From: Ryuthela nishihirai
Lineage: Eukaryota; Arthropoda; Arachnida; Araneae; Heptathelidae
Length of the DNA: 64,000 nt
Direction: 5' to 3'
NCBI GenBank assembly: GCA_038380435.1
Contig: JAWZYU010000028.1
Location: forward strand, 27,636,201 to 27,700,200
Below, piece after piece: positions 10,876-22,502 of this stretch. Below the pieces are notes generated by a model, which ran no database searches, was not told the DNA's origin, and worked only from the letters and a program-made list of their open reading frames with translations. Within the stretch, counting starts at the first letter, position 1. Each line of letters opens with the position of its first letter. The translations under genes and the position numbers were made by a program.

Positions 10876-12019
10876 TAAAAAAAGGAGCAAATATCAATAC
10901 AACTCGGTTCATTGCAAACTATACTGGGAAACAAGAGCATGCAAATAATATATAATAGATAACATCAAAAAAGAATGCAAATCTAAACTTTTATAAATGA
11001 GTCATATACATCCAAGTCCCGCTATGCGAACCTTCATTTATTCTAACACGAAGGATTTGTACCCTAAAATTCACTATGCGGACGAATGATTCAGATGTAA
11101 CAACTTTCCACTTCACAAGTGGATGATTAATTCTTCTTATCTCTCCTCTTCTGCCTCCTCTCTGCGTAGAGAGAAGAGGAAGACGATAAGAGTAAGAAAA
11201 ACTAAACAGAAAATTTTTTAACATTAAGATTCTAAAACAAAGATCTGAATTGTAATATGGTTTATTGTCTATGATTAAGAAATATGACAACAACTTTGAA
11301 CGTGCACTTAAGGCAAAAATTATGCTCGATGCCTTATAAGATTCTCTATAAAAAAGAGGAAAGAACCTGTCCACGATCTACGATTTTTTTCGGAGAAATC
11401 CAAAATACAGCAGCTCTGAACCCGAACTCTTACTTTCCACATCTGGATATGTTCCTCCTGGAAAGGTAGTTTCCATTGAGAAAGGTTGCAGTCGTCATCG
11501 ACAGCAGTCATCGATGAGGACGTTGAAGAAACGATAACTCAACCTGCAGACTGCGATAATTCACCGTCTTCTATTGACTCGAGTTCTCTTGGCCACCAAA
11601 TTGACTTCCAAATCCCCCTCCTCCTGCCTCATCAACTCTTCGTGCCGCGCAGCCTTCTCCAACAACTATATGTAGACTGATTGCTTGTTTGATTTTGTTT
11701 GCTTATTAAATAGCGTAATGGTGTTTACGATTTTATTTTTTCGATGCAGTGGAGTTTTCCCGATGGGAATGAAAATTTTGCCGTGCTTACATGCTGTCTT
11801 TCAGAAAACACTTCACGATTTTTATATTATTTATCATGTTTTCTATATTGATTTAACTTCAAGAATGCCTTTTATGATAAATACATTGCAAAGTAGCATT
11901 AATTCATTGTAATAGTGTTGCTTAGGTTTTTTTAATCATTCGGGGTGAACCGATTCTGGGTAGGAAACGCATTGAAATTTTCGTCATAAGAAATAATAAA
12001 AATGTTTGGATCCCTAAAG
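10876..12019. other. Mostly unrecognised; one serine-rich open frame at 11486-11680 (+)
   Basis: A 64-codon frame (with STAVIDEDVEETITQPADC near its start) follows a plausible acceptor (GGTTGCAG, about 11482-11489) and ends at a TGA. It could be a short 3' exon or the tail of a lost transposase. There is no recognisable domain, so I do not call it a gene. The rest shows nothing. Confidence 0.25.
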
Positions 12020-12219
12020 CAGTGGTTCTCAACCTTTTATGTTTTACGTACCTCCTGGAAATGTGTATGTAACTGGCGTATCTCTTATATAGATAGATAA
12101 AACTATAGTTATAGTATAATAATGCTAACTTAGAGACTTTGTTACTAGATCTAGCGACTTTTGAGCTCTCACGGCGTACCCCAAACAATTTTACTGCGTA
12201 CCTCACATTGAGAACCCTA
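12020..12219 (+). mobile_element. hAT-type MITE (200 bp), copy 2
   Basis: It begins CAGTGGTTCTCAACCTTTTA and ends GAGAACCCTA. The flanks are similar 8-mers (CCCTAAAG at 12012-12019, CGCTAGAG at 12220-12227, 6 of 8 matching). It shares its interior with copy 1 (ACTGGCGTA, AAACTATAGTTATAGTATAA, ACGGCGTAC). Confidence 0.72.
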
Positions 12220-12227
12220 CGCTAGAG

Positions 12228-12834
12228 GACATCATGTCTTACGAACCTATTTTCAGGAGCGAATTAGATTCGTAAATTGGGTCCTGGGTGAGTGCGCGCA
12301 GAGAAGAAAAAAAGTAGGCGACGGACTCCCCAAAATTTTCAATAGCAGTAATTTTATTATTTGCATTTTTTAAAATTTCATTGATCTCGATACAATTTTA
12401 ATTTCAATTCAATATATTATTCCATTTTGTATTTCATACAATTTACATTTCATGCAATTTTAGTTCATATAACAAATAATTATTAATTTATTTCAGTTGG
12501 GATTTTTATATTTGTTTAATTATATATATTAAGTAATAAAATATAAGATAATAAAATATATTCTAAAACATTTATTTGTTATTGCAAATAGTATTCGGAA
12601 TATAAACCATCCACAACAGTCAAACTCACCAGAGGAATTGCAATTTTATGAAAAATTGATTAATAAATAGTACTAATATTCATCGCATTTATATTGAAAG
12701 CAAATATACAATAATTTAAACATTTTTATTAAGAATCATTTGAATATCAATATATTCATCAATCCATAATTTTAATAATTTTGAAAATATATATATATAT
12801 ATTTTCAAAATATATATATATTATATTAAAATAT
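12228..12834. repeat. Very AT-rich non-coding stretch with a TA palindrome
   Basis: No coding potential was seen. A near-perfect AT palindrome at about 12781-12840 (TTTGAAAATATATATA and its complement) would form a cruciform-like hairpin. Confidence 0.55.
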
Positions 12835-14300
12835 ATATATTTTAATTTTTTTTCATTATTCCCGGCAATTAGTTAAAAACTTCTTCTTTTAAGACGATGA
12901 TGGGATTTTTAGGCAAGGTGTACTATATATCCCCCCAATCTTGTTAAAAACTTTCTGTGGTAAATATATATTGTGCCTGTGTAATACTTAGGGTGTGGAA
13001 CAATTAGATTAGAGTAATCAGTTGATCTCGTATTATGAGTAGAGGTTTTAACATCGTTTTCTGTGCAATGTTTTCTAATATATAATAGAATGTTATAAAC
13101 ATAGAATTTTCTTAATTGAAGAATATGTAAATAATTATACTAAAATCTAACACTGTCGTTTTTTTTTCCAACATATATCTAATTGTTTTATTTTGTGTAA
13201 TATAATAAGTGGTTTAATATGGCTGTAATATGATCCTCCCCAAGATATTAATCCTTAATTCCAATATGATTTAAATCTATGCATTAGCATTATATATTAA
13301 TTTTAAATGTATAATGTTAACAAAATTTCTAATATACATAAATTAAGGTGATTTATTTTACATATTTGTACCTTTTTTTATTAAATGTTCAATATAGTTT
13401 TTCCAACTTTAATGACTATTAATATCCCAAATATTTATAATTATCGACATCCTAAATTGCTTTGCACAAACATTCAGAACCTGTACATTTAATTGAATGA
13501 TAGAAAAATTTATTTTCAAATATATATCTGAAATGTTGCATTTCAATCTAAAGTATAAATTTTTTTTACACTTAAAATAATCTTTTTGTTTTCAGCCACT
13601 GTCTAATTTTCTTTAAATCTTCATTTATGTCAGTTTAAAAAGTATTTATTTTTAGTTGTATATACCAAAGCCATACCATCCGCAAACGAAAATATTTTGC
13701 CTTTTATATCGAAATCGCAAATACCATTAATAAACACTTTAAATAAACAGAGGCCTAACACTGAACCGTGTGGTACATCATATTTTATTTTCATTTTTTG
13801 CTGTAATAATCTCTATTTTTACTTTCTTAGTTCTATTTATTAAATTAGTTTGTAACCATTTTGACATATTGCCTTTAATTCCAACATCTTCTAGTTTAGG
13901 GAGTAGTAAATTATGTGATACCGAATCAAATGCTTTTTTTCTATATTTAAAAATATTACGACAGTAGTTATCATTGATAACACTATAAACTAAGGATGCT
14001 AGTCTCATTATAGCATCATCAGTACGTATTCCTTTTCTTAAACTAAACTGATTTTTAGGGAAAAAAATTATTTTTGTTTAACAAATCTAGAATTTTATTT
14101 TTAATAATTTTTCCAAAGATTTTTGAAAATATTGATAATAAAGATGTTGGCCAATAATAGCTTATATCGAAATGTATACTTCGTTTATAAACAGGAAAAA
14201 CAATTGGCGCTTTTTTTTAAATATTAGGAAAAAAGTATGTAATGACAAATTAAAAAGATGACGTAGTATACTTACAATTTAAAACTTTATTTCTTTCATA
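12835..14300 (-). pseudogene. Degenerate jockey/CR1-group LINE (copy A)
   Basis: The minus-strand translation at 14008-13778 reads KAFDSVSHNLLLPKLEDVGI, which is the palm-domain region of a non-LTR reverse transcriptase. Further 3' (toward 13700) come VPHGSVLG-like and FINGICDFDIKG-like stretches around the usual catalytic block. The 3' end at about 13100-12835 matches copy B at 53630-54330 nearly word for word (NTRSND..NLIVPHPK.. and the following UTR), which defines a family. Many frameshifts make it dead. The clade is uncertain: jockey, CR1 and L2 share these motifs. Confidence 0.65.
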
Positions 14301-15060
14301 ATTTTTGTGAAATTATTTATTTATTTATTCCAATAATTACAAATAAATCATTTCTGTTAACATATGTCCCACAAAGCTAACAACTTATCTGCAGGAGACA
14401 ATAATACATTGATATAATATTTTAACCTTCTCTGTATCTTCATCCTCTAATCATAATACAGTTACATCTTGTTGAATTTATTATGCTATTTAAATATTTC
14501 AGTTGAAAACTTCAACACTGAATAATTTGCTCTCTTTACCGAAATGCGTTGCCTATATTATTACATTTATAATATTTCTTAATTTAATTGTGATTTTCAT
14601 ATTCACATTCAGCAGTACATAATTCGTTTGTCGGTTTTAATTTCATTTACTTTAGCTGTATTTTTTCACGCAGTCGAGATTAAGAGAAAAAAAACGAAAT
14701 TCTTAATAGCGTATTATCAAAGACAGAAGTTTCTAAATTTAAATATGATTGGATATAAAGACTATGAAGAACGACTCCTTAGTTAAATGGAGTTGAATTA
14801 ATTACCTGTAGTGAAATTGCCAAAGTGAATTACGTTAAATATAAAACTTACTAAAGACCTTTTCATGAAATTTCATTTGATAACTTTATTGGACAGAAGA
14901 AGAGCACTGATTCTAATTCTAAACATTTAAAAGTGAATGAAAATTAGCGAAGTTTTAAAAAAATCACTCTGAAAATTTAGAGATATTATTAAGAACTTTT
15001 TTTTGTGATAGGTGTCATCTCAATTCGCTATTATTCAGATTTCAATATGTGTCCAGAAAT

Positions 15061-15216
15061 TTATGTTACGTTTATTTGATCTTGCTTCTTTGATGTTTTC
15101 CGGAAACAAAAGCGAATCATCAGCACTAAAGTCTCGAAGAAATCGAGGACAGCGACGAGTGAAATTCCCAACCAAGCTCCGATGTAGCCTCCAAGGTAGC
15201 TGAAGACTTCGATGTC
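15061..15216 (-). CDS. ENaC/degenerin sodium channel, last coding exon (TM2 and C-terminus)
   Basis: This is the final exon of an amiloride-sensitive (ENaC/degenerin/pickpocket-type) channel, a trimeric plasma-membrane cation channel. The translation starts DIEVFSYLGGYIGAWLGISL and runs through VAVLDFFETLVLMIRFC to a short basic tail and TAA at 15061-15063 (51 residues). The S-x-x-GG-x-x-G-x-x-LG-x-S pattern is the family hallmark: the pore-lining start of TM2 with its G-x-S selectivity filter (GIS here). The acceptor is TTTTGTTGCAG at 15217 onward, phase 0, matching the end of the exon at 15839. The tail after TM2 is only about 15 residues. Single-residue neighbours differ among ENaC subfamilies, so no subtype is given. 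Confidence in the family is high. Confidence 0.88.
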   Translation of the reverse strand, partial: DIEVFSYLGGYIGAWLGISLVAVLDFFETLVLMIRFCFRKTSKKQDQINVT

Positions 15217-15838
15217 CTGCAACAAAAAATTCAGAATTTAGATCCCAAATAAAGGTTTCGTTTTAGAAATTGAGATTAATTACTAAAATAACTGTAATGG
15301 AAGTGCAAAAGTAATCATGTCGAATATTAAACTCAATAGTAAATACACAGACTATCAGATGACATAGAATTTAAGAAACGATATTGTTGGAAAAAATGTG
15401 TTTAACCTTGAGTGGGATTGGAACCCACGCTTTCTAGTTATATGCCGAGTTGTCTGACTATTTCTATCTATTAATAGTAATCATTAGCTCACAAGTGAAA
15501 TAGCCGTTGATGTTTAATAGTTATAATACCTGAAATGTAACTAGGAAACTTGGGTTCGAGCAACGCTTCCTATAACAGAAGGCCATACAACCAAGTTATG
15601 ACGTCAGCATAGATTGTTCTTATTCTTATATATTATTCTTTTTCTCATATATTTATTTTTATGTTATTACCGGTAAATCTTTTTTAGAAAAACTTAATCG
15701 ATTTCTATTATCGTTACGATAACGCTAATAAATATTCTTTCCCTTTAAAATATTCGACAGATTATTATTTTTTCATTTTTTTTATATCTGTGAGTCGTTT
15801 TTCAGAAAGTAATATCCAGAATCATCTGACAATCATAC
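15217..15838 (-). other. ENaC intron with a SINE-C-like head
   Basis: This is an intron between two in-frame exons. Positions 15405-15490 hold GAGTGGGATTGGAACCCACG, a tRNA-like B-box complement resembling 60070-60120, probably a third tRNA-derived repeat family. Confidence 0.5.
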
Positions 15839-15911
15839 CTGATATTGTGGTCGGTATTTGAAGGTGACGACTTCTGGATCCTTGATGAAAACATCGACAT
15901 TACTTCTGCGT
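15839..15911 (-). CDS. ENaC/degenerin sodium channel, penultimate exon
   Basis: The 73-nt exon encodes (R)RRSNVDVFIKDPEVVTFKYR then PQYQ, the extracellular stretch just before TM2. Family members commonly have a V-x-(I/V)(Y/F)-(I/V/F)KDP-like strand here. The acceptor is TTTTTTCAG, the donor is GTATGA, and the phases fit the exons at 21126 and 15061 exactly. The intron to the last exon is 622 bp. Confidence 0.85.
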
Positions 15912-16069
15912 CTGAAAAAAACAACAAACAACACGTGTCATAAAAAGTAATAACAAGAATAATAAATATTCTGATATTTTAGCATAACTGATAGCGGCAG
16001 CTCGTCATTACAAGCCAGAGGGGACAATCCCACCAACATTTCTGTAATATATATATATTTTTAAAATAT

Positions 16070-16250
16070 ACAGTTCGAAATGAACTACATCCTCAAAATT
16101 CCACCAAACATAGAACATTTCCTTCGTTTCGAATCGTCCCCTCTTTGCGATAGAAAGTGAGGACTGGGGTGGGTCAAACTGCTGTTTTTAGCTGTTCGGA
16201 TTGTCGCAAAAGATCGATTTCTCATCGCACGTAAGAATTCGCTTCGTGAT
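16070..16250 (-). pseudogene. Mariner fragment 3
   Basis: It is nearly identical over about 175 bp to 19885-20060 of mariner 2 (GAAATGAACTACATCCTCAA ... CAAAAGATCGATTTCTCATC). It covers the middle of the transposase, including the TCDE-like catalytic stretch, on the minus strand. Both ends are truncated. Confidence 0.75.
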
Positions 16251-16753
16251 GTTCATTTTCAAGCCAATCGATGTTCCTTTCTTCACCGAGAAGAGAATTG
16301 GGGTTAGCGCGCAAAATCGCCGACGTTGCGCCCTACCATCTGAACCATCCCCTCCCCTGCCTATTTGGTTTCTCTCTATAGAATAATATGCTCGACCCCA
16401 CCTATTTAGAAACTCACGAATCGCCACTACATAATTGTAAACACTTTTCATTTAAAAGATTTAAAACACTGTCAACAAATTACTAAGGTTTCCATTATGT
16501 GTTAGAGTAGTTCATTATATGTTATGTCAGTTAGTAGTAGTAACAGTCACATGGGAAGATGTCTCGTAAGTAGCGCTACCTCTCTCATCAGATGTAATGT
16601 CATCAGACTTTTTTTATCCTTGTAGTAAAAAAAAAGTAAGGCCTTGTCTATCAAGGAACTGATAATATGAATGAAAAATGTCTACGTTTAATAATCCAAA
16701 TGAAAAGAATCTTTGTAAGGAATTATCCAAACTGGATAATTCTTTTAGTCATA
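16251..16753. other. ENaC intronic DNA, no gene seen
   Basis: Mixed sequence between a mariner fragment and hAT-1. No coding or structural signal was found. Confidence 0.4.
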
Positions 16754-17010
16754 TATTAGGGCAGACGTCGGCAACCTATGACCCGCGGGTCACCAAGTGA
16801 CCCATTTGGTAATTTCAAGTGACCCACTTGAGTTCCGCAAATAAAGTATAATATATAAAAATAAATTATAAAACATAAACATGAAACAAACACTTTGAAA
16901 TAATGAGATTAAAATTTTGGTTTGATTACAAAGTCGCAGAAATGAACATAGGCGGAATACAGCGACATTGTCCGAACGAATCTCATCATTACTCGACGAG
17001 CGTGTCGTTC

Positions 17011-17202
17011 GTTTATTCACGTTAAAGACGAAGCAGACGTAAACAAGAGTAGGTGTGTGATCAGCACGTGATCAGGGCTCCTATTCGTCGGCTGGGTTCT
17101 CTGACTGCGTGCCACCTGCAGCCGACCAATAGGAGCCCTGCCCACCTGATGATCACGCATCTACTCTTGTCTACGTTTACTTCGTCTTTAACGAGAATAA
17201 AC
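17011..17202. repeat. Subterminal inverted repeat of hAT-1 (about 83-bp arms)
   Basis: Left arm 17011-17093 and right arm 17119-17202 are imperfect reverse complements (CAAGAGTAGGTGTGTGATCA versus TGATCACGCATCTACTCTTG; GGGCTCCTATTCGTCGGCTG versus CAGCCGACCAATAGGAGCCC), with a loop of about 25 bases. It lies directly upstream of the transposase start and may act in transposase binding or promoter control. Confidence 0.8.
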
Positions 17203-17240
17203 AGTGGTTCAAAAGCGAAATAATTATTATTTTCATTGCC

Positions 17241-18896
17241 ATGAACAAACAAAAAGCAAAAAAGAGATTACTTCAAAATGCGTGGACTGAAAAGTATGGA
17301 TGTATGGAAAATGGCGACAAATTGATATCTATAAAATTGATACAGATATAATTACCGCCAGGACTTACAATATTGAGAGACACTTTTCTTCAAAACATAA
17401 AGATGTGAGTGAAATGCCAAATGATGAAAAATATGAATACATTGCTAAACGTGTATTAAATTATGGTAAAATAAATTTTTGAAGAGATTTGTTACCAGCC
17501 ACAATTACGTTACATCTGCCAGCTTTATTGCAGCTCTTAGTATTGGTACCAACGGAAAACCGTTTACAGACGGCGAATTTTTGAAAAACGCATTCATAAA
17601 TTGTTTCGAACACTTATTCAATGACTTCGCAAATAAAAAACAAATAATTCAGAGAATTAACGAAATGCCATTGTCGGCCAGAACAGTTCAGCGTCGCATT
17701 GAAGATATGGCAAAAATATTGACGCATAAGTCAAAAATGATTTGTTATCTAGTGACATAATTATCATTGCAGTCGATGAAAGTACCGATGTAAATACTAT
17801 GGCTAGGCTGGCAATTATTATTAGATTTGCATCAATAAATAGTTCGAACGTCAATGAAGAACTTTGCGTTCTTGCTTCAGTGAATTACACGAACAAAGGC
17901 ATTGATATTTTCCGTCAAGAACAAGAGTTTACAAATTTCAAAAATGGGAAAATATTGGATTTAAAAAGTAAATTGTTTTCCATAACAACTGATGGTGCTC
18001 CAGCTATGAGAGGAAAAAATGCTGGATTTGTGAAACTAATGGAAAATGAAATTGGCCGCCCACTTTTATTGTTCTATTGTATCATAGATGAAGAAATTTT
18101 ATTTGCAAAGGCATCTACGCAACAACTTAAGGATGTAATGGAAAAGGGTGTTAAGATCATAAACATAATAGTAGCACGATCTGCATTAACACACAGGCGC
18201 TTCAAAGCTTTTTTGGAGGAAACTGAATCGAAATAGGGAGATTTACTGTTACGTGCTGAAGTACGATGGCTAAGTCGAGGCAAAGTTCTTAATAGATTTG
18301 TAGAGTGCTTTGATGATATACAAATATTTCTTTACGAAATCGGTGAAAATGATCTCCAGCTCAATGATAAACAATGGTTTTTAAGACTTTTGTTCTTAAC
18401 AGACATAATGAACCATTATAAAGATTTCAACGTACGACTCCAAGGAAATAACCCCACAATTTTGAAAATGTACGAGGAATGGAAGAGTTTTTGTTCGAAA
18501 TTAATATTATTTGAAACTTACATAAAAACTAAAATATTTCTTTTCTTTCCCTTACTAAAAACCCAACATGAGAAAGAAAATATCGGTGAAAGCAATCTAA
18601 ATATGTTCGAAAGTTGTATTTTGAAGATTAAAAGTGAATTTGAAAGTAGATTACAAAGTTTTAAGAAGCACGGCGAAATGTTTACATTTATGATAAAGCC
18701 CGACGAAATAGAGGAAAATGTTTTAGATTTGCAGTATTTTGAATATCTTAAAATTGACAATTTAAGTTTAGAAATGATTGATTTTAAAAGTTCAACGTTG
18801 TGGACGGACAAATCCAAGACATTGCGGAAAGATTTAGAAAACACGGAAGATAATCATCTTCTCCTGATATCATCGTGTTGGGGCATCACTTCCTAA
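17241..18896 (+). pseudogene. hAT transposase (ZBED5/GTF2IRD2-like), broken
   Basis: It begins MNKQKAKKRLLQNAWTEKYG. A BED-type region follows with part deleted (TARTYNIERHFSSKHKD keeps the histidine pair; the cysteine pair is lost). The catalytic core then spans several frames: IIIIAVDESTD at about 17755-17790 (first acidic block) and ITTDGAPAMRGKN near 17980. A stop at 18234 and frame changes near 17330, 17480 and 17745 break the gene. The end (LLISSCWGITS, stop at 18894) lacks the C-terminal hATC dimerisation block (FPSSY..E..FS), so that part was deleted. Members of this lineage have been domesticated in vertebrates, but nothing here suggests domestication. Confidence 0.82.
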
Positions 18897-19499
18897 GAAG
18901 TTTTCATTTTGAAAAAAATTGGCTTTGCCATTTTGTCCGCGTTCGGTTCTATTTATAAATGTTAACAAATATTTCCACATACGAAATTTATTTTAAGTAA
19001 GAACAGGAGCAGACTAACTACCGAAAATTCAGACGCTTGTATTCGTCTTAAGGTGACTAAGTATGAACCAGACTTGACTAAATTGACGTCACAAATTCAT
19101 CATCAGGGGAGCCATTGATAACGAAGAGAACGCTTATAAATAAAGTTCATAAATTATTAATGAACTAAAACTTAACAATTATATTTGTTCTTATAATAAT
19201 TGGAATTATAATTTTTTTATGTTTTGAGTTTAAAAGCATATTGTAATAGTTTTCTCAATAAAATTTATCTTATTATTCATTAACGGACTGTTTTAAAATG
19301 AAAATACCCATTGACCCGAACTGTCTTCCTAATAGTCACATTTTGTTTGATTTTGACCCGCAGCCAACAAAGGTTGCCGACTTCTGTATTAGGGTAATTC
19401 ATAAATCTGTTGTGATTTTTATCGTATACCTGAGAAATTATTATTAAAATATAAAGAATAAACCTAACTTAACGAAATATAAACCATCATTTTTAATAG

Positions 19500-20500
19500 T
19501 TTACAGCTATATAGTGGGGCGTTATTTGATTTCTTTTCGATCCTACGCTTTGTCCTTGGAGGTGAAAAATTCCCTACATCCATTTTCGAGTTCCTGAAAC
19601 TTTGAAACCGCCTACCTCGAAGACAATGAGCGTTGGAGAGAAAGAGGGATAGTTGGAAAAAGCTAGTTCCGTACTATACGTTGGGTGATGAAGAATTTGA
19701 AATGCAAGATCTCGGAACTGTTTTTGGTCCAAAGTGCGGTGTGCTGTTTTGCACTGTTTTATTTTGGAGGAGTACCTGATGTCTGTATACCAGTACTGGA
19801 TAGCTGTGAAGCATCACAGAGTGCACACGTTCCAGTTCTGTAGAGGTTGGAATTGATGATACGTCGATTAGGAACCAGTCCGAAATGAACTACATCCTCA
19901 ATATTCCACCAAACACAGAACATTGCCTTCGTTTCGAATCGTCCCCTCTTTGGAATAGAAAGTGAGGACTGGAGTGGGTCAAGCCTCTGTTTTTAGCTGT
20001 TCGGATTGTCGCAAAAGATCAATTTCTCATCGCACGTAACAATTCGCTTCGTGAATATTTGCTTCGATGGTCACGTGGATTAACGAGGTGTTTCCTGCAG
20101 ACTTCGATACGATTGCTTGCATGTTGAGTTGTCAATTCATGTGGATCACTTCGGCAACTCCTGGCTACCCTATCTATGAGTTGCAGATGCACATTATAAT
20201 TGCTTGTGAGACGCCAAGTTCGGACGAGATCCTACGAGTGATTGTCGGTGGATCAGTTTCAACAGCGTGGCACAGAATTTAGCGATCTACCAGCAATGGC
20301 TGTCTCAGTCGCGTCCATTTCTGAAGGCTCGTGTACCTTACTACCTTTGAACTCCTTGAACCAAACTTGAGCAGCAGGAATGTATACTGTCCCTTCAACT
20401 TTTATTTCGCATATTTCTCGAGCTGCTTCGGTTGCTTTTAGTCTTTTTCCCCACAGTAATGATATAAAATTGCACGAATTTCATTACTTAACTCACTCAT
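19500..20500 (-). pseudogene. Mariner transposase remnant
   Basis: The start codon lies at 20498-20500 (MSELSNEIRAILYHYCGEK, then a frameshift and stops). Recognisable pieces continue through the helix-turn-helix region, with the catalytic stretch at about 20000-20040 (CDE-like, partly mutated to CDEK). Many frameshifts make it inactive. The product would have cut and pasted the element at TA sites. Confidence 0.75.
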
Positions 20501-20635
20501 TGTACAACGTTTCTAACGGTGGGAACTAAGATTCCGATATTTGTAAGAGTTATGGACTGACTAACTAGATTTTATAATTTCCCTTAGTACTACGTTCAGA
20601 GAGATGCAAATGCAACGGAGTGATGTATCACCGTA

Positions 20636-21020
20636 GTAGTGGTGCTGCAACCTAGCGGATTTGACCTTGAATAATCCCTAAGGTCACGGTTACGCCCACG
20701 CCCACTTCCGATCACGTGTCCCTCTGACCTCACTTCTGGTTAAGGAAAGTCCTCCGATTTTGGCGTTCATCCGCCAAAACTGCTGGAGTTTGTGGTGATG
20801 ACGTCAGAATTAAAAATGGGGGATGAACGCGAAAATCGGAGGAGTTTGTGGTGAGAGTGATGACGTCAGAATCCAAGATGGCAGATGAATGCCAAAATCG
20901 GAGGACTTTTCTTAACCAGAGATGACGTCAGAGTGGCATGTGACCGGAAGTGGGTCTGGCAGTAACTCGCGACCTTGGGGACTTTTCAAGGTCAAATCCG
21001 CTAGGTTGCAGCACCACAAC
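20636..21020. mobile_element. 385-bp foldback element with CRE-like and E-box motifs
   Basis: The termini are inverted repeats (GTAGTGGTGCTGCAACCTAG at left; complement at right). Flanks TCACCGTA (20628-20635) and TCACCGTG (21021-21028) are a 7/8 target duplication inside mariner 2. The interior holds a second inverted pair (TTAAGGAAAGTCCTCCGATT versus its complement at about 20902-20921), three TGACGTCA palindromes and one CACGTG. No coding sequence. The start resembles the 34205 element (AGTAGTGGTG), which also carries CCGGTCACGTG and TGACGTCA near its ends. Confidence 0.75.
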
Positions 21021-21125
21021 TCACCGTGCACATTTTATATAACGAAAAACGCACAGACTTATAAATCACTCTAGTATTAAAAAAACTGCATTTCGAAAAA
21101 AGACAAAAAATTGTTTCTCACTTAC

Positions 21126-21154
21126 CTAATCTGCGTCTCTTCGATAACTTTCAC
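21126..21154 (-). CDS. ENaC/degenerin sodium channel, 29-nt micro-exon
   Basis: A strong acceptor (TTTTTTGATTTGCAG) and a consensus donor (GTAAGT) bound 29 nt encoding VKVIEETQI plus two bases of an arginine codon. Joined to the exon at 15839 it reads VKVIEETQIRRRSNVDVFIK without interruption. The intron to the next exon is 5.2 kb and contains hAT-1 and mariner 2. Its upstream partner must end in phase 0. Confidence 0.75.
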
Positions 21155-21159
21155 CTGCA

Positions 21160-22083
21160 AATCAAAAAACAAAGTCGCGTCACATGTCAAAACTTTTGCT
21201 TAAATTATTGCAAAAATCTGCACTGCCGTACGAAACTGTTAAAGATTTCCCAATGGGAAGACAAATTAGACACTCAGTATTTTGGAGAATAAATTTTTAT
21301 ATGAATAAGACTGAATGTAAGCAAAATATCAAAGTAATTGAATCTTCAATTTTATTCAAATTCAGTGTGTGTTTTAGGTGTTAACATACCAACAGCCCTA
21401 TAAAACGTTCGCCAAAAATTGATGGAAATTAAATGAAATACACCTATCCCTTGATTTACACGGTACTCAGTTTACACGATTTCGGCTTTGCACGGTCAAA
21501 AAATGCAACCACTTTCGATTTACACGGTACTAACTGAGATTTCCTTTCTATGTACACAGTTATATATAATGCATATTTATGAAGCAGCAATGATATAGCG
21601 CCAAGGAATATTATTACTCATCCTAAAGTAAAAATCAACTAATGGTTTCAATTGATATCATTTATTTTCAAAAATAATTGGATAATGGAAAATTTCTATG
21701 CTAATAAAATTTTCATCTGTAACAAATTATATTTTTTATACTGTTTCTCTAAAATTATATTCTTGCCATTGTAATTCAGACTGTGTTGCGACATCTTAAT
21801 GAAACAAAGACTGTTTTGGATCTGCATGGAGATGATTTTTCTAGACTGAATTTTTTTCAGACTGGTAAAATTCTTGTTTAATTCTATTTTTAGCAACACG
21901 TTTAACTTCGTAGACTATTATATAGGCTAAATACAGCTGATTCGTAAGTACAATGCTTCATAATTAAATGCTAATACTACGTTTATGTTAAAAAATTAAT
22001 TATGCTGGTACAAATGCTTAATTCCTAATTCATATTCAGTTCATAAATATCCTTCTTTCAAATTTCTTCAAACTCCATAGTGT
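21160..22083. other. ENaC intronic DNA; TTTACACG-rich block at 21440-21540
   Basis: A GATTTACACGGTACT-like word recurs three or four times at about 21450-21530. It might be the end of a pogo-type element but no partner was seen. The remainder is AT-rich and unrecognised. Confidence 0.35.
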
Positions 22084-22084
22084 A

Positions 22085-22200
22085 CAGTCGCTCAAAAAAG
22101 TATCCGAACACTATGGTTGATTACAGAATTCAGAAAAATATCTGGCAACGATTTTTTTAGAAATTAGTGATCTGGCAACCTTCATGTCACTTGACAAAGA
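22085..22200 (+). mobile_element. Half of a Tc1-type palindromic MITE
   Basis: It begins TA|CAGTCGCTCAAAAAAGTATC and continues CGAACACTATGGTTGATTAC and CAGAATTCAGAAAAATATCTG. This matches one arm of the complete palindrome at 45375-45589. The other arm is absent. Confidence 0.7.
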
Positions 22201-22502
22201 ACGGAATTTCCGAGCTGTACATAACCACAAGTTATCAATGGATTTCCACTAGTTGGGTCTTTTGTATTCACAGAAAACACATTACAGCTCGAATCTCCAA
22301 CTTCGTATACATGTGCGGTACTTTCAGAGATTCTCACAGCACAACACAAGTGTGTAACCGTGATGACTTACCGAATCTACTTAGCACTAACACAGTAAAC
22401 ACATATACAAGGTAAAACACACATACGGGACTGTGGTGGCACAGCCCCGTATTGTATTTTACTTTTTCTGGAAAGAAGTGGGAATTTTGCTTTCTGTATT
22501 CC

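Larger units (their letters stand above)
16762..19386 (+). mobile_element. hAT-1 element with perfect 8-bp TSD
   Basis: The termini CAGACGTCGGCAACCT (left) and complement CAGAAGTCGGCAACCT (right) match. The element is flanked by TATTAGGG at 16754-16761 and 19387-19394. It is 2,625 bp and carries a broken transposase on the plus strand. The insertion site is the terminal inverted repeat of mariner 2, so hAT-1 is younger than that mariner. Confidence 0.93.
19387..21074 (-). mobile_element. Mariner element 2 (with foldback insertion)
   Basis: It runs from its 3' end, abutting hAT-1 (TTAGGGTAATTCATAAATCT), to its 5' terminus (complement CTAGAGTGATTTATAAGTCT, TA at 21075). It aligns along its length with mariner 1 in inverted orientation, including shared non-coding ends. 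The 5' untranslated part is split by the foldback element at 20636-21020. Confidence 0.85.

Noticed and set aside
11486..11680. Serine-rich open frame after an AG as a host exon
   Set aside because: It is only 64 codons, has no recognisable domain and could not be joined to any other exon. Kept as a remark only.
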